Source: an uncultured Actinomyces sp.
Lineage (GTDB): Bacteria; Actinomycetota; Actinomycetes; Actinomycetales; Actinomycetaceae
DNA: 9,866 nt
Assembly: GCA_946998115.1 (NCBI GenBank)
Contig: CAMPYB010000029.1
Coordinates: forward strand, 1-9,866
Direction: 5' to 3'
Made by a program: the position numbers and the translations under genes. The notes beneath the pieces are model-generated. The model was given only the letters and a program-made list of their open reading frames with translations. It was not told the DNA's origin and did no database searches. Below are positions 1 to 7,700 of this stretch, one piece after another. Numbering within the stretch: the stretch's first letter is position 1; the number at the start of each line of letters is the position of its first letter.

Positions 1-753
1 AATTTCTTTGTTTGTTTTATCATATCTCTTCCTATCCATCGTCATTGTTTGAACTTCGCTTTTATTTTTAGATATCTTGACTTCCATAGATATGCCATTA
101 GCTGATTCTTTTAATTCACTAATGACTGTATTTGCATCTTTATTAACGAAGTTGCATCCAGCGAAGCTGGTTATGCTTATTAATAATATTAAAAATAATA
201 TAAAAAACAGTGGCATCATTATCTTATTTGTTTTTTCAATACCTTTCACGCCAAATATTGTTGTAAGTAAAGTTACTACTACAACGATTATATGAAAAGG
301 CACGACTGAAAAATCTGTTTCAGCAAATGATGAAAACCATTTTTCTGGGTTTACTGCCAATATTGTTCCTGTTGCTGAATCGAATAAACCTTTCAAAACG
401 TAAGCTATTATGACTGCATATCCAAGAGCTATACATAAAGATCCAGCCAGGGGAAACCAGCCTATTATTTTACCGACAAGAGTGTCTTTTTTGAAACGCG
501 TTTTGAAAGCTGCTTGATATGCTCCTACAGTACCAGTTCCTGCAAATCGTCCAACAGCATATTCAGCGGATAAACCTACGTAACTAAAAAGAATTATGAA
601 GAAAAGATAAGGTAGTAAAAAGGTTCCTCCACCATTTGCATTAAATCTGTATGGGAATCCCCACACGTTAGCCATTCCAACTGCAGATCCTACAGAAGCT
701 AAAATAAACCCCCAGCGGGTTTCAAAATTTGAAGTTATTTTATTTTTACTCAT
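1..753 (-). CDS. Sodium-dependent (SNF/NSS family) transporter, N-terminal part
   Basis: Reading leftward from ATG at 753, the frame stays open for 251 codons to the window edge, so the C-terminal half is missing. The N-terminus is the classic NSS start: TRWGFILASVGSAVG, then GMANVWGFPYR (residues 26-36), then NGGGTFLLPY (40-49). Asn29 lines up with the sodium-binding Asn27 of LeuT. Hydrophobic segments lie at about 14-36, 44-68, 95-122, 149-168 and 177-198, matching helices 1-5, and GIEKTNKIMMP (171-181) is the conserved entry to helix 5. The family imports amino acids or related amines with sodium at the cytoplasmic membrane; the substrate cannot be told. An AGAAAG Shine-Dalgarno lies 7 nt before the ATG. 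After helix 5, residues 200-251 are polar and lysine-rich, where relatives have a short loop leading to a PDF/PDW motif and helix 6. The other two frames of this stretch hit stops quickly, so a simple frameshift is unlikely. Family assignment is very sure. Confidence 0.93.
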   Translation of the reverse strand, partial: MSKNKITSNFETRWGFILASVGSAVGMANVWGFPYRFNANGGGTFLLPYLFFIILFSYVGLSAEYAVGRFAGTGTVGAYQAAFKTRFKKDTLVGKIIGWFPLAGSLCIALGYAVIIAYVLKGLFDSATGTILAVNPEKWFSSFAETDFSVVPFHIIVVVVTLLTTIFGVKGIEKTNKIMMPLFFILFLILLISITSFAGCNFVNKDANTVISELKESANGISMEVKISKNKSEVQTMTMDRKRYDKTNKEI

Positions 754-817
754 TTCTATACTTTCTTCATTAATTCTTTAATAAAATGATGGTTATAAAA
801 TAATATAATATAAAAAG

Positions 818-862
818 AGAATAGTAAAAATAATTACTAGTTAAAGTTAAAGAATAGTAAAA
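818..862. repeat. Pair of 12-bp direct repeats upstream of the transporter gene
   Basis: AGAATAGTAAAA occurs at 818-829 and again at 851-862, 33 bp apart start to start, which is about three helical turns. TTAAAG occurs twice in tandem between them. The pair lies 65-110 bp upstream of the transporter start, in the 215-bp gap between that gene and ung. It could be an operator, but in such AT-rich DNA chance repetition is quite possible. Apart from these repeats, I see no gene, RNA or clear terminator in 754-968. Confidence 0.3.
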
Positions 863-968
863 TTAACCGTTTGCATAGCACTTTTTTCACAAAAATCTGT
901 TGATTTTATTGTTTTTTATAAATCTCACTACAACATTTTACATATTTTTCTACTACAATTTACATATT

Positions 969-1643
969 TTATGGCAACTGCCATTGCACTGGCAAAGCTC
1001 CTTGTTTAACTAAAAGTTCATTACACCTGCTAAAGGGACGAGAACAAAAAAAACCTCTGTATGCTGATAATGGAGAAGGGTGTGGCGATTTTATAATCGG
1101 ATATTTTTTGAGCAACGGCGCAGCTGATTGTGCGTGCGCTCCCCACAATATTGCAACTAAAGGCTTATTTCTTTCAACTAATTTTTCAATAGCAAATTGT
1201 GTTATTTCTTCCCATCCTCTACCTGCATGCGATTGAGGTTTTCCTGTTTGCACGCTTAGAGTCCTGTTTAATAGCAAAACTCCCTGCTGGCACCAAGGCG
1301 TTAGATCACCATTTGAAGGATACTTACAACCTATGTCATCACATAGTTCTTTGTATATATTTTGTAAAGATTTAGGTAATTTTCTGTCTGCTTTCACAGC
1401 GAAACTTAAACCTATTGCGTCTCCTTTTGTAGGATAAGGATCTTGACCTATTAACAAAACTTTTACGTCGTCAAAATTATATCTAAACGCATTTAAAATG
1501 TTACCAATCGGCGGTTGGAATGTATTACCTTTTTTTTCTTCCGCATATAGCATTTTAGCCATTTTATCTAGTTTTTTTTCTATAGGTAACAGTTGTTTCG
1601 CCCACGTAGGATGCATTATTTTGCTCATTGTTTCTAAACTCAT
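969..1643 (-). CDS. ung: Uracil-DNA glycosylase, family 1
   Basis: This 224-residue cytoplasmic base-excision repair enzyme removes uracil from DNA by cleaving the N-glycosidic bond, leaving an abasic site. All family-1 landmarks are present: the water-activating motif GQDPYP (residues 66-71, catalytic Asp68), the stacking Phe81 in GLSFAV, the uracil-reading Asn126 in LLLNRTLS, and the HPSPLS motif with His188 followed by AYRGFF. Length is normal. The GQDPYPTKG form, rather than GQDPYHGPG, is typical of actinobacterial enzymes. The start at 1643 keeps the N-terminal stretch before HPTWAKQLLP that relatives also have; ATGs at codons 6 and 10 are possible but less likely. There is no Shine-Dalgarno before the start, and a TATAAT lies just upstream, so the mRNA may be leaderless. 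The gene is divergent from the LytR_C gene and probably monocistronic, with the transporter gene 215 bp downstream on the same strand. Confidence 0.97.
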   Translation of the reverse strand: MSLETMSKIMHPTWAKQLLPIEKKLDKMAKMLYAEEKKGNTFQPPIGNILNAFRYNFDDVKVLLIGQDPYPTKGDAIGLSFAVKADRKLPKSLQNIYKELCDDIGCKYPSNGDLTPWCQQGVLLLNRTLSVQTGKPQSHAGRGWEEITQFAIEKLVERNKPLVAILWGAHAQSAAPLLKKYPIIKSPHPSPLSAYRGFFCSRPFSRCNELLVKQGALPVQWQLP

Positions 1644-1652
1644 ATTATTAAT

Positions 1653-1658
1653 ATTATA
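1653..1658 (-). promoter_or_regulatory. Possible -10 box of ung
   Basis: A perfect TATAAT on the minus strand ends 9 nt before the ung ATG, so transcription would begin at about 1644-1648, giving a leader of a few bases or none. This fits the missing ribosome-binding site and the frequent leaderless mRNAs of actinobacteria. No good -35 box is seen, and TATAAT can arise by chance in this AT-rich gap. Confidence 0.3.
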
Positions 1659-1833
1659 ATATTCGGTTTTTTAGTTAAAATCTTTCGATAAGATTGTTTT
1701 AGAATATACGATTTTTTACGATATCATCAATATTTTAGTTATGTTCATTACAAATTTTACTTATTTTACATAATTTTTTGTTTTTTTCAGTTAGCGCATA
1801 GTGAAAAAATATTTTTTTCGGTAACCTATCAAT

Positions 1834-2490
1834 ATGAATTCTAATCAATATCCAGAAGATGAGTTTGACTTACAAGGTAGCACTCTTCCAGCGGGTGCTC
1901 ATAGGAAGCCTGTTTCCAAGTGGCACATAGCATTGCCTTTTATTGCAGTAATTATTTTAGCGCCTATACTCGCATGGGGGTGCTTGTATTTAATTGATTA
2001 TTCCGGTGATTCAAATTCTTCTGCAAGCTCTGTAAATAAAACTGATAGTAGCTCTAAGAAAGCTAAGGTTAAAAAGCAGGTTAAGAAAGCTAAAGAGGAA
2101 GCTGAAAAGAAAGCTGCTCAACAAGAAGAAGCCAAGCGCGAACGCGAGCAAGAACTTGAAAAAGCTAAAGCTGAGCAAGAATCTAAAAAACAAGCGGAAC
2201 AACAGCCTGTTTTAAACACTAAAGTAAAGATTTTTAATGGCACACCTGTTACAGGTCTTGCTGGTCGTGTTGCAGAAAAAATAAAAGCTTCTAGTTTTAC
2301 TAATGTTTCAGCTGGCAATAATCCTGGTATAAATGCAAATGCAACTACTGTTTATTACAGTTCACAAAATTTAAAAGCTACTGCTGAAAAAATAGCTCAA
2401 CTTTTGGGTACTTCTAATGTTGTTGAAGATTCTTCAGCGCCGGGTGGCGATGGAATAGCTGTATTGCTTTTGAAGGATTATAGAGAATAA
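1834..2490 (+). CDS. Membrane-anchored LytR C-terminal (LytR_C) domain protein
   Basis: This 218-residue protein has a short cytoplasmic N-terminus (1-29), one transmembrane helix (about 30-55), a Ser/Asn linker, a very charged Lys/Glu/Ala/Gln stretch (about 74-122) likely to be a long helix or coiled coil, and a C-terminal LytR_C domain (about 128-216). The domain shows the usual features: VKIFNGT at its start, TGLAGRVAEKI, a central TVYYSS strand, the helix KATAEKIAQLLG, and a closing strand ending in LLLKDY. LytR_C domains occur at the end of LytR-CpsA-Psr cell-wall ligases, but here there is no LCP catalytic domain, so this is a stand-alone envelope protein, not a ligase. Its partner is unknown; an extracytoplasmic, cell-wall-linked role is inferred from family and topology. 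It is the only plus-strand gene in the window, divergent from ung and followed by a terminator. No recognisable Shine-Dalgarno precedes the ATG. Confidence 0.88.
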   Translation: MNSNQYPEDEFDLQGSTLPAGAHRKPVSKWHIALPFIAVIILAPILAWGCLYLIDYSGDSNSSASSVNKTDSSSKKAKVKKQVKKAKEEAEKKAAQQEEAKREREQELEKAKAEQESKKQAEQQPVLNTKVKIFNGTPVTGLAGRVAEKIKASSFTNVSAGNNPGINANATTVYYSSQNLKATAEKIAQLLGTSNVVEDSSAPGGDGIAVLLLKDYRE

Positions 2491-2510
2491 TTTTGTAAGA
2501 TTTATTATTT

Positions 2511-2550
2511 ATGGTGCGCTTTTATCTAAATTGCGCACCGTATTTTTATT
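2511..2550 (+). terminator. Rho-independent terminator after the LytR_C gene
   Basis: GGTGCGC (2513-2519) pairs perfectly with GCGCACC (2533-2539), with two weaker closing pairs outside and a 13-nt loop. The stem is followed by TATTTTTATTT on the plus strand. It lies 20 nt after the LytR_C stop codon, between two convergent genes. In the minus direction no U-run follows, so it probably serves the plus-strand gene only. Confidence 0.85.
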
Positions 2551-2639
2551 TGACGTAATATTTATTTATAGTAATTTTTTGTTTACTCTATCGCATTTGC
2601 GAGTCGTGTTTAACTATTATTTGCGTTTTCGCTTTTTAA

Positions 2640-2912
2640 TTATTTTTCAGTTTTTTCAATGTTAGATTTTTCATTTTCTTTAGCAAGCTCTTTCAAATGT
2701 TTTTCCATGCATTCTTTCATGCGTTCTTTTTTCAAAAATCTAGTTGCAATAATTGCATATACGATTGTGATTACTAAAATTATTAAGCTTACTATTTTCA
2801 TTTTTAGTATGAACGCTATAATAGCACCGATAACAAGGATAGTTATTAGTATATACAATAATATTTTTCTTGTACGTAAATCTAAATCAACTTGTACGTC
2901 TGTTTCTAACAT
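2640..2912 (-). CDS. Small two-helix membrane protein of unknown function
   Basis: This 90-residue protein is not recognised. It has an acidic N-terminus (LETDVQVDLDLR), two close hydrophobic helices at about 17-36 and 39-58 with a short Lys-containing turn, and a highly charged, mostly basic C-terminal tail (60-90) rich in Lys and Glu. The tail should lie in the cytoplasm by the positive-inside rule, making a hairpin with both ends inside. AGAAAG lies about 10 nt before the ATG and may be its ribosome-binding site. The gene starts 26 nt after the hydrolase stop codon, so it may be the last gene of that operon. Its bases differ from the upstream genes: plus-strand bases 2701-2760 contain about 11 C and 6 G, whereas the operon block has G well above C. 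A longer opposite-strand frame covers the same DNA, but this strand has the better start signal and fits the neighbouring gene direction. Confidence 0.65.
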   Translation of the reverse strand: MLETDVQVDLDLRTRKILLYILITILVIGAIIAFILKMKIVSLIILVITIVYAIIATRFLKKERMKECMEKHLKELAKENEKSNIEKTEK

Positions 2913-2938
2913 TGTGCACGCTTTCTACATTTTTACGT

Positions 2939-4003
2939 TTATTGTATTTCTTTTTCTAATAATGATAGCAATTTTTTATTCATGTTGTGCATTAGCAAAT
3001 GTGTACTGTTTATTTTTATGAATTTTATGTTTAGGTTTTTGTTTTCTGCTCTCATTTGATTATATTTTTCATATAACAGGTTGATCCATTTTTTATTTGC
3101 GTAAGTATTTTTTGAAATATATGCGCCGATTATAATGGTTGGTGTTTTTATTTTATTTTTCTTTTTTATTTCTATTAAATTTTTTTCCCATATTTTATAG
3201 TTTTTGTTTTCTTTGATTATTTTTTTTATAAATTGGTTTTTTAAGCAAAGTTTATAATATGATTTGTATGTTTTATATGATGTTAAAGTTAGTTTTGTGA
3301 AAATTTTTATTTTGTTTTTTATATGGTTTTTTATTGTTTTTGATTTATTGTTCAATAGAATATTTTTAGTTTTGTATTTTATTTTTAGCATTGTGCATAA
3401 AAAAGCAAAAATTGCAGCTATTGGTTTTGTTTCATAAATTTTTTCAATTTTTTTTGTGAAATATTTGTTTATGAATATGTTTATTGAATTTTTTTCTTGG
3501 AAATATTTTTGGTAGTGTTTGTTTGTCGCATGTTTTTTGCTATTTTTTACTAATAGCATTTTAGTGTTAATATTTTTTCGTATTTTTTGTTTTTCACATG
3601 AGGGGTCTAAAAGTATAATTTTTTCGCAATATTCAGGGTATATTCTGGCAAATGCTTCTGCTATGAATCCTCCCATGGAATGCGCTACTATTATTATTTT
3701 TTTTATTTTGAGTTCGTCTATTGTTTTTTTCAAAGCAAATATTTGTAAATATAAGTCGTTTGTAATATTGTCGGGTATGTTTTTCGTATATGCATTTGCT
3801 GGGCGTTCGTATACTATTATTCGTGTATTTTCGCTAATTTTTTTTATAAAATTTTCCCATTCTAGCATGCATATTCCGAGCCCTCCGATTAGTAGTATCG
3901 GTATTTTTCGGGTGATTTTATTTTTTTCTTTTTTACCACCTTTGGTGTCTATGTATGTTGTTTTTATTTTTTCATATTTTTGCTGGTTGCTTCGCATTTT
4001 CAT
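2939..4003 (-). CDS. Alpha/beta hydrolase, candidate aminoacyl-lipid hydrolase
   Basis: This 354-residue alpha/beta-fold hydrolase shows the first strand and oxyanion loop PILLIGGLG (about 35-43), the nucleophile elbow AHSMGG (Ser109), the strand and turn IILLDPS (Asp133), and a C-terminal STHLLMH (His335). The usual acid after the late strand is absent: IIIGAYISKNTYANKKW contains no Asp or Glu. Asp133, in the position used by some lipases, may serve instead. No signal peptide or membrane helix is seen, so it is probably cytoplasmic. The central cap region is extremely rich in Lys, Asn and Ile and unlike any family I recognise. Bases 3181-3240 have only about 9 G/C in 60. I chose ATG 4003, preceded by AAGAAAAG; a TTG at 4033 is also open. 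Either start overlaps the DUF998-like gene. Aminoacyl-phosphatidylglycerol hydrolases of this fold are known beside aminoacyl-lipid synthases, so that role is proposed from context; a general esterase or lipase is the alternative. Confidence 0.85.
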   Translation of the reverse strand: MKMRSNQQKYEKIKTTYIDTKGGKKEKNKITRKIPILLIGGLGICMLEWENFIKKISENTRIIVYERPANAYTKNIPDNITNDLYLQIFALKKTIDELKIKKIIIVAHSMGGFIAEAFARIYPEYCEKIILLDPSCEKQKIRKNINTKMLLVKNSKKHATNKHYQKYFQEKNSINIFINKYFTKKIEKIYETKPIAAIFAFLCTMLKIKYKTKNILLNNKSKTIKNHIKNKIKIFTKLTLTSYKTYKSYYKLCLKNQFIKKIIKENKNYKIWEKNLIEIKKKNKIKTPTIIIGAYISKNTYANKKWINLLYEKYNQMRAENKNLNIKFIKINSTHLLMHNMNKKLLSLLEKEIQ

Positions 4004-4760
4004 TTTTTCTTTTCTTACAATTTTTTGTATCAAATGCTAGTTTTGTAAATTCTAGAACAGTAAAGATTGCCCATATTGATAAGAAGAGTACAGATATTCT
4101 TTGAGCATATCCTAAATATAAGTATTTCAGGTATACGCAACTCACGCCTAAATAGATTATAGATAGCAGGTGCAGTATTGCTGAAAAGTTTATGATTTTG
4201 CTATATTTTAGGCAATATGTATTGTTGTTTTTTTCGCGAGTTATTCCTAAATTTCTTTCACGTATTATAGAATAATTCCATATTGCATATGTTGTTATCA
4301 TGACTATTGCAGTTGCGCCTATTAATACAGAAGATATTTCATGTGTCATTGTTGACCATGTTGCGCATTTTGGCGAGTTGATTTGTTTTTCAGATAGATT
4401 ATATACAATGCATGTCATTGGGAATAATGCGTCTATAAATGTTAGTGTTGAAAATATTATGCTTGCCGTGAAGAGTGTTTTTTTAACGATTTTGCCTATT
4501 TTGTTTTCAATATTTTTCCACATGTTTTTATTTTTCCAAAAACAATATAGTATTGCGTAAATCATAATTGATGTAATAATGTCAGCTAATCGATAAAAAT
4601 AGGAATTTTTTGCTTGCTGTGAAGCATATTCTGAAATGTATGCTCGCGAAGAGTCTATATTAGGGTTTAGGAAAGTGGTTGTTACCCACGAGTTGTATGT
4701 TAAAGCTATTATTATAATCAGCGTTTTTATTGTTGCGAGCTGTTTGTTTTGTTTAAGCAT
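3972..4760 (-). CDS. DUF998-like six-helix membrane protein
   Basis: This 262-residue integral membrane protein has six predicted helices at about 11-29, 58-75, 94-113, 140-162, 187-210 and 220-243. Positive charges concentrate in the 76-93 and 163-186 loops and in the C-terminal tail, placing both ends inside. The pattern resembles DUF998: a YISEYAS segment (41-47) after helix 1, FIDALFP (108-114) at the end of helix 3, and a His (140) opening helix 4. The extracytoplasmic loop between helices 3 and 4 has two cysteines (Cys117 and Cys132) that could form a disulfide. The function is unknown. Its stop-start junction with lysX is TAATG, and an AAGGAA Shine-Dalgarno lies inside the end of lysX, so translation is probably coupled. 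The 3' end overlaps the hydrolase gene by about 32 nt. Its place between an aminoacyl-lipid synthase and a hydrolase suggests a role in lipid handling, but this is inference. Confidence 0.8.
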   Translation of the reverse strand: MLKQNKQLATIKTLIIIIALTYNSWVTTTFLNPNIDSSRAYISEYASQQAKNSYFYRLADIITSIMIYAILYCFWKNKNMWKNIENKIGKIVKKTLFTASIIFSTLTFIDALFPMTCIVYNLSEKQINSPKCATWSTMTHEISSVLIGATAIVMITTYAIWNYSIIRERNLGITREKNNNTYCLKYSKIINFSAILHLLSIIYLGVSCVYLKYLYLGYAQRISVLFLSIWAIFTVLEFTKLAFDTKNCKKRKNENAKQPAKI

Positions 4761-7700
4761 TATTTCCTTGCAGTGTTTTTTATTGGTTTTACGAATGGGA
4801 ATGCGATTATTTCTCTTATATTAGTTCCGCAAAGTAGCATTGCCATACGGTCTATTCCCATTCCCATTCCGCCTGTTGGTGTTAATGCTAATTCCATGTC
4901 GTTTAGGAAGTCTGTGTCTACGCTCATAGCTTCAGGGTCGCCATATGCTGCCGCTAATGATTGTTCAATGAATCTTTCACGCTGATCTATCGGGTCTGTA
5001 AGTTCACTATATGCTGTTGCTATTTCCATTCCAAATGCCACTAAATCCCATCTTTCAGCGAGCTGTTTGTTTTCGCGATGTTGGCGTGTGAGTGGCGATG
5101 TTTCTTTCGGGAAATCAATATAAAATGTTGGATAGCTTGTGTTTGGTTCGACTAGTTTGTCGTATATTTCATTTATCATTTGCGCTACTGTGGCGTCTTC
5201 GTCAACATTTATTTTGTGTTTTTCGCATATTTTTTGTAATACGTTTTTTTCTGTGTCCATAGTGATTTTTGTGTTGACGGCTTTAGATACTGCTTCTAAT
5301 ACTGTTATTACGCGCCACGGCTTGCTGATGTCAACTTCAACCATTTTTTCTTCCGCATTTTCGTATGCGTCAATGTAGGATTGATGTTCGTCTTGTGTTT
5401 TCCAGATTTCGTTTTTTTGTATTTCATCAGCTTTTATGTGGAATATTTTTTCACTGTATTGTAGTTGTGTTTCGCTACTATTTTCTTCAAATTTTTTCAC
5501 TATGTTTAAAGGTTGCCATATTATGTATCTTCCGTGGATTTTTTTCGCTGTTTCTTTTATTAGTTTTTCTGTTATTTTCATCATAGTGTTGTAATCAGCG
5601 TTTGCTTTATATGCTTCTAGTGATGTAAATTCTGGGTTGTGTGTGTTGTCTACTCCTTCGTTTCTGAATGATCGGCCTATTTCAAAAATTGCGTCCATGC
5701 CTGCAATAGCTAGCCTTTTTAAATATAATTCTGGCGCTATACGCAAGTTTACTTGATAGTTGTATGCGTTTAGATGTGTTATGAATGGTTTAGCATTTGC
5801 TCCTCCTTTTATAGCGTGGAGCATTGGTGTTTCTACTTCTGTAAAGTTTTCTTTTTCAAGAAGATGTCTGATTTGTGTTACGGCTTTAAAACGCATGCGC
5901 AATATTTGTAAGTTTCGATTTTGCGTCATAAGTTGCATTGTGCGATTGCGTGTGACTATTTTTTTGTCTAATACATTTTTTGTGTTTATTATTGGGCGTA
6001 ATATTTTCGATAGCATGTTCCATGATGTCATGAATATACTATATTCGCCTGTTTTAGTGTATTGTATTACGCCTTTTACTGCTATTATGTCGCCTATGCT
6101 AGTGTATTTGATTAATTCATAGTTTTCTGTTTTATTTTTGATTGCTACACATTGTATTTTTTGTGTTTGATTATGAATATCTATGAATATTATTGAACCG
6201 TGTTTTCGTAAAGTTTTTATTCTTGCATGTACTGTTACTTTTTTTGAAAGATATTTTTCTTTTTCATCTATTAGTTCACAGATGTTGTTTGTTTTTTCAC
6301 ATGACGCTACAGGATAAAGTTGCATTCCTTTTTCAGCTAATTCGTGTGCTTTTTTGTAGCATATTTTTTGTTGTTCTGTTAGTTTTCTTGTGTTTACTGT
6401 GCTTTTTATGTTGTCGTCATATATTTTTTTCACAACGTTTCGATGTTGTTCGCTACTTATCCATTTAGGTGTTATTCTTTTGTCGTTGTAGCCAAATGGT
6501 AGGAATCCTTCGAGTTGTGCTGATGCTATTATTGTCGAGATCAGTCTGCCTGGTTTGAAAGCTATATAACGTGTCTGCCATGTGGGCTGGTATTTAGCGT
6601 TTGATTCGTATAGTGATTGTAGTTGCCACACTCTGGATGCGATTATTATTATTCTGCGCATTATTCTTTTTATAAAGTTTGCGTCTACTGCATTTCCTTC
6701 GACTATTAAATGTCTGAATGTAGCAAAGTTGAGTGATATTTTTTCGATGTTTTCTTCTCTTGCAATGTTGATAAGCGATAGTATCATTGCTTCTATTACA
6801 CCATTTACGCTGTCGGGTTTTCTGCGCATTTGATTTAGTGATAGCCCTTTTGTGCCCCATGGCGCGAAAGTTAATAGTGCTTGTAAATTTTTGTTAGCAT
6901 CGTATGCTGTTACTACCATTTGATCGAAATCTATTGAGTGTAGTATTCTGTCTGACGCCATGGAGAATCCGCGTTCATCACCGTTTCTATATTCTGCGGC
7001 TTTATTTTTCAGGTAGCATAATTCTTTTTCGTCTATTTTACATAAGCGTCTGCATTGTATTGTGATTCCTGCTTTGAGTGTTCTTTTTTTTGCCGCATTT
7101 AGGCCTTTCATATTTTTGTTGCCTACTGAGAAAAATGGTACGTCTATTATTGCTTCATCGCCTAGTGCTTTTATTATGAATCCTGATTTTTTATATGCGC
7201 GCGCACCGTTTTCTGTTGTTGATAGAGCTGCTGGTACGAGTCCTTCTTTGTGCGTAAATTCTATCCAGTTTTGTATAGCATTGTTCCAATTTTCGCGATT
7301 ACCTATAGGGTCTCCTCCTGCAAGTGCAACTCCTGAGGCTATTGTGTATGTTATTGCGGCTTGTTTATTGTTGCTGAATATTATGCCTCTGTTATTGTTT
7401 GTGGAAAAATATGCTAGGGAATCTGTGGGGTATTTTGCTAATAGTTTGTGTAGTTGTAAATCTTGGTCTGCTGTCCTATTTACTCGTATGTTTGTTAGTA
7501 AGAATGATCGCAAAGCTATTAATGTTATTATTGCTGATGATATTGATATGAAATATGTTACAAATGAGTTGTTGAATATTTCTCTTCCGATTATAGGTAG
7601 TGGGATTCCTCTGTTTCCTAATGCTAATGCGATAAACCATAGTATGGCGTCACTTAAGTTTTGGTCTTTGCCATATACTACAGCTTGAAATATTATGCTG

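Noticed and set aside
756..770. Four-codon upstream reading frame (ATG to TAG) before the transporter
   Set aside because: It overlaps the transporter's own Shine-Dalgarno and is too short to support a leader-peptide role without regulatory structures.
2011..2318. Two minus-strand frames of 63 and 66 codons
   Set aside because: They are shadows of the Lys/Glu/Ala repeat-like region of the LytR_C protein and are low-complexity.
2579..2632. Short inverted repeats (TCGCATTTGCGA and GCGTTTTCGC) after the small gene, tested as a minus-strand terminator
   Set aside because: The stems are only 3-5 bp and no U-run follows on the minus strand.
2659..3021. 120-codon plus-strand hydrophobic frame
   Set aside because: It covers the small minus-strand membrane gene and the end of the hydrolase gene. 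The minus-strand reading has an AGAAAG site and fits the gene order.
3519..4040. 173-codon plus-strand frame rich in Phe, Ile and Ser
   Set aside because: It is antisense to the hydrolase. The hydrophobic look is the mirror of Lys/Asn/Ile codons; no start signal or family pattern is seen.
7062..7688. 208-codon open frame on the plus strand
   Set aside because: It lies wholly inside lysX, whose domains on the other strand are unmistakable. Its existence follows from the skewed composition, which makes stops rare opposite the gene.
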